Part shown: in pieces, positions 58,806-64,000 of the stretch | Position numbering within the stretch: position 1 is the first letter of the stretch | How the letters are laid out: every line of letters starts with the position of its first letter | Source: Sphingobium sp. | Lineage (GTDB): Bacteria; Pseudomonadota; Alphaproteobacteria; Sphingomonadales; Sphingomonadaceae | Length of the DNA: 64,000 nt | Assembly (NCBI GenBank): GCA_035196065.1 | Contig: CP136575.1 | Coordinates: forward strand, 2,272,769-2,336,768 | Direction: 5' to 3' | Made by a program: the position numbers and the translations under genes | The notes under the pieces: generated by a model | What the model was told of the DNA's origin: nothing | The model's input: the letters and a program-made list of their open reading frames with translations, nothing else | Database searches by the model: none

Positions 58806-60899
58806 CTAGGCGGCCTTTTCAATTTCGGCGGTGTCTTCAGGCTTGTCTGCCACGGGCAGTAACAATGTCATTCGCGTGCCTTTGCCGACGCGGCTGTCGA
58901 CATGCAGATGACCACCCAGCGATTGGGCAAGCGCCCGGGCCTCATAAGCGCCAATGCCGAAGCCGCCGGGCTTGGTCGATTCAAACGGTTTGAACAGCTG
59001 GTTCGCCACAAAGGCCTCGGTCATGCCGCAGCCCTTGTCGCTGACGCGGATCGCGACCCAATCATCCTGGCGCGACGCGCTGACCCGGATGGGCGAGCCG
59101 TCTTCGGTGGCATCAATCGCATTCTGCACGAGGTGGTTGAGGATCGTTTCCACCCGGCCCGGATCGGCAAAGGCGGAAAGGCCCGGCGAAAAATCGCTCT
59201 CAATCGGATAGATCAGCCGCTTGTCATGGATCACCGATCCCACGGCCTTTTCGACATCAAATGCCGCCATGGCAGAATGGCGCGCCTGGCTATGCTGCGA
59301 AAGACGAGCGAGCAGATCGTTCATCTTGCCGACCGACGATTTCAGCGTCTCGATCATATCCGCCTGGAATTCCGGCTTCTGCGCATGCTTTTCGGCGTTG
59401 CGCGCAAGGATGCTCAACTGGCTGACCAGATTCTTGATATCGTGCATCACAAAGGCAAAGCGGCGGTTGAACTGTTCGAACTGGCGGCTTTCGGTCAGCG
59501 CCTCCTGGCTGGTTGCCTCGGCCAGATAGCTGGCCAATTGCCGCCCGACGACCCGCATCATGTCAAGATCTTCCCAGTCGAGCCCGCGCTTGACCGGCGG
59601 ATTGGCCAGAACGGCAACGCCGGCAAGCCTGCCAAAATGCACCAGCGGAACGACAACCCAGGCCCGCGCCTCATCATATAACCATTGCGGGATCGCCCTA
59701 TGGTCAACCATGGAATCGCTGCCGTCGCGCACCGATTCCATCAGCAGGATATGCCCCGTCCGTTCCAGGAACGGCACCGTCTGCGAATTGCCGGCATAGG
59801 TCGGAACGTCGGCCGTCGGCCAGTTCCAACGTGCCTGCAGGACCAGCCGGGATTCGCTGTCTCGCGTCAGCAACAGCCCGCCCGGTGAATCGAAAATGTC
59901 GGCAAGCGATTTGACGACCCGTTCATGGAAGGGCGCAGCATCGCTGGGAAAGCCAATGGTTTCGGCAAAGCGCATCCACTCCGTGCGATAATCATAGCGG
60001 TGCTGGAAGAAGTTCTTGGCGATTACGACATTCAACCAGGCCCGGAACTTGCCCGACGGAAGGATCATCATCGCCGCCAGCGACATGCCAATGATCAGGC
60101 TGATCTGCGCAAGCCTTACATAAGTGCCGCCGACCAGTTGAAGTGCCGTCGCCAGCAAAAGCATGATCAGCAGATAGGCACCGATGGCCAACAGCGATAC
60201 CGACTGGAAAGTAACCGAACGCGACAGCCGGATACGCCACTGGCTGTTGCGCCGCGTGCCATAGGCAAACACCGGCGCCAAAAGGCTGAACGCGATACCG
60301 CGCATGGCGATCAGTTCGGACGGCTGGTCGTTGGTCAAATAGCCGATAGTGTTGAGGTTAAGGTCATAGGTCCATGCCGCCGCCAGCGCCGCCATCGGCA
60401 GTTGGATACCCCAACGGGCGTCGGGCGCAGAAACGGTGTATAGATTATGCACCAGCACCAATGCGCCGATTGCAAAAATCATGCGCAGCAATTGCATTGT
60501 CTCGATCGACGCAGCCGCAGCAGCGGCGCTGCTCGGCGCAAACGCCAGGATCGCCGCATCCACCAATGGCTGCATCAGCAGCACAAGCAGCAACGCCCCA
60601 TAGAGCATCGAAATGGTCTGCGGATGCTTATGGCTTTCGCCGCTTTTCAGCAGTGCAAAAAGAAAGCCAAGCCAGCCAAGATTGCGCGCGGTTTCACCAA
60701 AGGATGCCCATTGGCTATATGGCCCGGCCAGCACCGTTGCCACGCCCCAAAAGGCGGTCAGGGCAAGCGCTGCGATCAGCGATAATTGTTGGCGATTGCG
60801 CGTGCCAAACTGATGGAACACCCAAATGGCAAGTGCGGCATAGAGAAAGCCGACTGCGGCATGCCCCCAAAATCCGGCCAAGGCGAGTGCGGCCCCCAT
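58806..60899 (-). CDS. prsK: XrtA/PEP-CTERM system histidine kinase PrsK
   Basis: A 697-residue membrane kinase. The first ~290 residues have about eight helices, then a GAF-like region, then the kinase: His in FVMHDIKNLVSQ near 480, N box QNAIDATEDG and G boxes VSDKGCGMTEAF and GGFGIGAYEARALAQ. Pairs with PrsR. Two starts are possible (60899 and 60914); the first is used because it lies just after the upstream stop. Confidence 0.88.
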   Translation of the reverse strand: MGAALALAGFWGHAAVGFLYAALAIWVFHQFGTRNRQQLSLIAALALTAFWGVATVLAGPYSQWASFGETARNLGWLGFLFALLKSGESHKHPQTISMLYGALLLVLLMQPLVDAAILAFAPSSAAAAAASIETMQLLRMIFAIGALVLVHNLYTVSAPDARWGIQLPMAALAAAWTYDLNLNTIGYLTNDQPSELIAMRGIAFSLLAPVFAYGTRRNSQWRIRLSRSVTFQSVSLLAIGAYLLIMLLLATALQLVGGTYVRLAQISLIIGMSLAAMMILPSGKFRAWLNVVIAKNFFQHRYDYRTEWMRFAETIGFPSDAAPFHERVVKSLADIFDSPGGLLLTRDSESRLVLQARWNWPTADVPTYAGNSQTVPFLERTGHILLMESVRDGSDSMVDHRAIPQWLYDEARAWVVVPLVHFGRLAGVAVLANPPVKRGLDWEDLDMMRVVGRQLASYLAEATSQEALTESRQFEQFNRRFAFVMHDIKNLVSQLSILARNAEKHAQKPEFQADMIETLKSSVGKMNDLLARLSQHSQARHSAMAAFDVEKAVGSVIHDKRLIYPIESDFSPGLSAFADPGRVETILNHLVQNAIDATEDGSPIRVSASRQDDWVAIRVSDKGCGMTEAFVANQLFKPFESTKPGGFGIGAYEARALAQSLGGHLHVDSRVGKGTRMTLLLPVADKPEDTAEIEKAA

Positions 60900-60900
60900 G

Positions 60901-62289
60901 TCAGCGCACCCCATCCGGCCAAAGAATGACCCGCGCCGTTTGCAGCAGGATCAGAAGATCAAGGAAAGGCGTATAGTTTTTGGCGTAATAGAGATCATAT
61001 TCCAGTTTCTGACGGCTGTCGTCGATTGACGCGCCATAGGGATAGTTGATCTGCGCCCAACCGGTGATGCCGGGCTTCACCATATGCCTCTCGGCGAAAT
61101 AGGGCAGTTGCTGTTCAAGGTCGGCCACAAATTCGGGGCGTTCGGGACGCGGCCCGACAAAACTCATTTCCCCTTTCAGGACGCACCAGGTTTGCGGCAA
61201 TTCGTCGATACGAAATTTGCGGATAAACCATCCGATACGGGTGATGCGGGGATCATCCTGCGCCGCCCATATGGCCTTGCCCTCGGCCTCTGCATCCTGC
61301 CGCATCGAGCGCAGCTTGATGACGTTGAACGGCACGCCATAACGGCCCACACGTTGCTGCCGGTAAAAGGCAGGGCCACGGCTTTCCAGTTTCACCAATA
61401 GAGCGAATAGCAGGATAATCGGGAAAGTAAGCGCGACCAAAATTGCGCTGGCAACAACGTCAAACAGCCGCTTGGCGATGCCCGACAAACGACGGCCAGA
61501 CGAAAAGCCGTCCGAAAAGATCAGCCAGCTGGGATTAACGCTATCAAGATCGACACGCCCGGTTTCACGCTCAAGAAAGCTGGAAATATCATTGACGTGC
61601 ACACCTGTGGTCTTGATCCGCAGCAAATCCTGCAACGGCAAGGCATTGCGCCGCTCTTCAAGCGCCAGAACGACTTCGCTGGCGCCGAGGCGCACGACAA
61701 AATCGGCAAGATTGTAAATCGCAGAACGGTTGATGGCTTCGGGAATGATCCGCTTCGCCTCGTCCATCGCGATGAAGCCGACGACCATGAATCCCGAACC
61801 TGCGCGTGCTTCCAGATCCTTGATGCGCTGGGCCCTTTTGCCGGCCCCCAGCACCAGCAATCGGCGCTTGAAACTTTCGCCGCCAATCAAACGACCAAGG
61901 ATCAGGCGGCTCAACGCCAGATATCCGAATGCCAGCCCCATGGCGTACAGCGAATTGGACCGCCAGAGCGTCATCCCCGGCATGGCAAATGCCATAATGG
62001 CCATGAAGATAACGCCCAGCGATACAGCAACAATCAACCGCGCAATTGCAAAGCGCAACGATTGCAGCGATTCCTGACTATAGACACCAACCGACACTGC
62101 GGCGAGCTGCACAGATGCGGCAAATGTGATCAACGGCCAGAAGCGGTTACCGATATAATCGACCTGCATGCCAATCTGGTTGGCGCGGATGACCCAAGCG
62201 GTTTCTGCAGCGGCGATCAGCAGGCACAGGTCCACCAGTGCCAGAAACAGCACTGCATAGGGAACATAATGCTTGAACAGCCTTATCAT
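60901..62289 (-). CDS. XrtA/PEP-CTERM system polyprenyl glycosylphosphotransferase (TIGR03013-like)
   Basis: A 462-residue enzyme that starts exopolysaccharide synthesis by linking a sugar phosphate to undecaprenyl phosphate. Four N-terminal helices (residues ~10-130), a Rossmann-like CoA_binding_3 part (RRLLVLGAGKRAQRI near 142), a helix at ~275-300 and the sugar transferase core KRLFDVVASAI, FYRQQRVGRYG, FVGPRPERPEF and KPGITGWAQINYPYG. First gene of the four-gene minus-strand operon. Confidence 0.9.
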   Translation of the reverse strand: MIRLFKHYVPYAVLFLALVDLCLLIAAAETAWVIRANQIGMQVDYIGNRFWPLITFAASVQLAAVSVGVYSQESLQSLRFAIARLIVAVSLGVIFMAIMAFAMPGMTLWRSNSLYAMGLAFGYLALSRLILGRLIGGESFKRRLLVLGAGKRAQRIKDLEARAGSGFMVVGFIAMDEAKRIIPEAINRSAIYNLADFVVRLGASEVVLALEERRNALPLQDLLRIKTTGVHVNDISSFLERETGRVDLDSVNPSWLIFSDGFSSGRRLSGIAKRLFDVVASAILVALTFPIILLFALLVKLESRGPAFYRQQRVGRYGVPFNVIKLRSMRQDAEAEGKAIWAAQDDPRITRIGWFIRKFRIDELPQTWCVLKGEMSFVGPRPERPEFVADLEQQLPYFAERHMVKPGITGWAQINYPYGASIDDSRQKLEYDLYYAKNYTPFLDLLILLQTARVILWPDGVR

Positions 62290-62336
62290 CGGGGCGCACG
62301 CACCTCTTTCTTGCCTCAGCTCTAGAGAGCAAAGGT

Positions 62337-62361
62337 AAAGTGTCGATTAATTTTACACTTT
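62337..62361. promoter_or_regulatory. inverted repeat between divergent exopolysaccharide genes
   Basis: Perfect arms AAAGTGT (62337-62343) and ACACTTT (62355-62361) with an A+T-rich centre. On the minus strand it reads TGTAAAA-TTAATCGACA. It lies 47 bp before the sugar transferase start, in the gap shared with the mannose-1-phosphate guanylyltransferase gene; a place for a regulator such as PrsR. Confidence 0.45.
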
Positions 62362-62466
62362 GTCGCAAAGCCTATCATTTACAGGCGTTTGCGGGAACTA
62401 AGGACTGTCCCCGATGTTGCCACTCGTCCATTGCGGCTATTGCGCACCTGATCTAGGATTCAATGC

Positions 62467-63501
62467 ATGAACATCATTCCCGTCATTTTGTCAGGCGGTG
62501 GCGGCACACGGCTTTGGCCAATGTCGACGCCCGATCGGCCCAAACAGTTTCTGGCGCTGACCGGCGCGCCGACAATGTTCCAGATGACCTTAAGCCGTGT
62601 GATCGACGGATCGCGTTTCGATGCACCCATTGTCGTGGCCAATGCTACACACTCCGCACTGGTCGAAAATCAGATGACGGCGGCCGGCGTCAATGATGGC
62701 AGGATCATTTATGAACCCAGCGCCCGCAACACCGCGCCCGCAATTGCTCTGGCTGCGTTGGCCGCATCAGACCGCGGCGCACCGATGCTGGTGATGCCCA
62801 GCGATCATATCATTGCCGATGTCCCTGCATTTCATTCCGCGATCACTGCTGCCTTGCCGTTGGTCGAACAAGGCTGGATGGTCACTTTCGGCATAGAGCC
62901 GACCGGGCCCGAAACCGGTTATGGCTATATCCGCATCGGTGAAAACCTTACCGACGCGGTTGCCCGCGTCGACAGTTTTGTCGAAAAGCCGGATGCCGCG
63001 ACGGCGCAGGCAATGCTCAATGCCGGAAACCATGCTTGGAATGGCGGCATTTTTCTATTCCGTGCCGACATCTATCTGGAAAATCTTGCAAAGCTGGCGC
63101 CCGAAATGCTGCATGCAGCAACAATGGCGATCGACAAGGCCGAACGGCGGGGCAATGCAATCTATCCCGATGCGGACGCGTTCGCTGCATCCCCTTCCAA
63201 CAGCATCGATTATGCCGTGATGGAGAAAGCTGAACGCGTTGCCGTCGCGCCGGTTGCCATGGGCTGGTCGGACGTGGGAAGTTGGGATGCTCTATACGAA
63301 ATCGGCGAAAAAACCGAAAATGGAAACCATATCACCGGCCCAGCCCGGCTGATCGAAAGCAGTGGCAATTTAATCCACAGCGATGGGATCCGCATTTCTG
63401 CAGCTGGCATCGACGATCTGATCATCGTCGCGACCGGCAATGAAGTGATGATCGTGCCGCGTGGCGGCTCGCAAATTGTCAAAAAGCTCAGCGAGTCCTG
63501 A
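62467..63501 (+). CDS. mannose-1-phosphate guanylyltransferase
   Basis: A 344-residue GDP-mannose pyrophosphorylase. VILSGGGGTRLWPMSTPDRPKQF is the nucleotide-binding signature, with P-S-A-R-N-T-A-P near 84, VMPSDHII near 105, FVEKPDAATA near 168 and WNGGIFLFRA near 190. It has no C-terminal isomerase domain, so it only makes GDP-mannose, presumably for the exopolysaccharide. The start lies 165 bp from the divergent sugar transferase. Confidence 0.93.
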   Translation: MNIIPVILSGGGGTRLWPMSTPDRPKQFLALTGAPTMFQMTLSRVIDGSRFDAPIVVANATHSALVENQMTAAGVNDGRIIYEPSARNTAPAIALAALAASDRGAPMLVMPSDHIIADVPAFHSAITAALPLVEQGWMVTFGIEPTGPETGYGYIRIGENLTDAVARVDSFVEKPDAATAQAMLNAGNHAWNGGIFLFRADIYLENLAKLAPEMLHAATMAIDKAERRGNAIYPDADAFAASPSNSIDYAVMEKAERVAVAPVAMGWSDVGSWDALYEIGEKTENGNHITGPARLIESSGNLIHSDGIRISAAGIDDLIIVATGNEVMIVPRGGSQIVKKLSES

Positions 63502-63520
63502 CCGAGCAAGGGCCAGAGGC

Positions 63521-64000
63521 TTATTGCGGCTCATCCATCGCCCAGGTGAAGGGCGTCAGCGCACGTTCGCGATCATTGAAAACCAGTACGCGCCCAACAG
63601 GCGGCGCACTGCGTTGCGGGCAATCCGGGCGGGTACAGGCTTGGCAACCAAGACCTACGCCAGTTGCTCCCGGACCGGCCAGATCAAGTCCGCGTGACGC
63701 CGCCAAGCTCGACGCAAGACCAGCGTCCAAGCCAAGGCCGACGGCAAATTCCGCACGAATGCCCCCTGCCCGCCCGGTCTGCGGCTGCACTGTGCGCGCA
63801 AGCGTGAACCAGCGCGAGCCATCCTCTAGTTCGACAAGCTGGCGCACCAATTGGCCCGGCCGGTCAAAGCTATTGTGCAGCGACCAAAGCGGGCAGCGCG
63901 CGTCGTTTTCAACGAGCGGCGAACCGCTTGCCCCAGCATAACGTTTTGAACTGACGCCAGCCCGGTCAATGCGGATCATGAAAAATGGCAGGCCGCGCGC
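63521..64000 (-). CDS. ScfR/DUF2083-type transcriptional regulator, C-terminal part (partial)
   Basis: The frame enters from the right edge and gives ~159 residues. The sequence RGLPFF-MIRIDRAGVSSKRY, then CPLWSLHNSFDRPGQLVRQLVELEDGSRWFTLARTV, then C-Q-A-C-T-R-P-D-C-P-Q-R is the DUF2083 domain of short-chain acyl-CoA-responsive XRE-type regulators that control propionate/acetate metabolism. The N-terminal HTH lies beyond the window. Confidence 0.82.
   Translation of the reverse strand, partial: ARGLPFFMIRIDRAGVSSKRYAGASGSPLVENDARCPLWSLHNSFDRPGQLVRQLVELEDGSRWFTLARTVQPQTGRAGGIRAEFAVGLGLDAGLASSLAASRGLDLAGPGATGVGLGCQACTRPDCPQRSAPPVGRVLVFNDRERALTPFTWAMDEPQ

Noticed and set aside
62406-62420. Sigma-54 promoter for the guanylyltransferase gene
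   Set aside because: Spacing fits but the essential second G of the -24 GG is T and other bases differ.

Overview
The window looks like part of the chromosome of a sphingomonad-type alphaproteobacterium. Four things point there: a CcrM-type GANTC methyltransferase, a cbb3 oxidase (cco) cluster with FNR-type sites, a split proton-translocating transhydrogenase, and a catabolic block with short-chain dehydrogenases, a carotenoid-cleavage-type oxygenase and a TonB-dependent receptor. Gene families are recognised by reading motifs only; no database search was possible.

1-12.4 kb is a catabolic block. It opens with the tail of a Rieske oxygenase alpha subunit and a short-chain dehydrogenase (SDR). 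A tight minus-strand operon follows (SDR, glutathione transferase, 2-oxoacid dehydrogenase E1 alpha, E1 beta, a stand-alone lipoyl protein, an NTF2-like protein). Divergent from it is a plus-strand operon (NTF2-like, monooxygenase-like, SDR, GFA-type zinc protein). Then come an MDR oxidoreductase, a carotenoid/lignostilbene-type oxygenase and a TonB receptor, all on the minus strand. The substrate is not identifiable, but uptake, ring or side-chain oxidation and oxidative decarboxylation are all represented.

12.6-23.1 kb is a micro-aerobic respiration island: ccoNOQP-ccoGHIS with a perfect FNR-type box, a Cys-rich small protein, OmpW, a DUF2892 protein and hemN, with a second FNR-type box between the last two. 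A periplasmic transglutaminase-like protease gene follows.

24.36-31.70 kb is a 7.3-kb mobile element bounded by 23-bp direct repeats, inserted at the 3' end of a tRNA-Ser(CGA). It carries a broken P4-type integrase, an AlpA-like regulator, a primase, a primase-associated helicase, a repeat-rich candidate origin, a zinc-motif protein, two small membrane proteins, a sirtuin and a small lipoprotein. It resembles a satellite or integrative element and is visibly richer in A+T in its right half.

31.7-50 kb is mostly core genome: tRNA-Ser, hspQ, a diheme cytochrome/beta-helix pair, an Asp/Glu racemase, the pnt operon (with extra genes inserted), a sigma-54 activator, folP, ccrM with nine GANTC sites upstream, rnhB, a thiD-glyoxalase fusion, glmM, a dicarboxylate symporter and an aldo/keto reductase.

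50-64 kb holds a peptide-utilisation operon (POT transporter, two secreted amidohydrolases of which one lacks the metal motif, NnrU-like protein), a nitroreductase, a GntR regulator, the regulatory end of an XrtA/PEP-CTERM exopolysaccharide system (sugar transferase, PrsK, PrsR, TPR protein), a mannose-1-phosphate guanylyltransferase and the C-terminal part of a ScfR-type regulator cut by the window edge.
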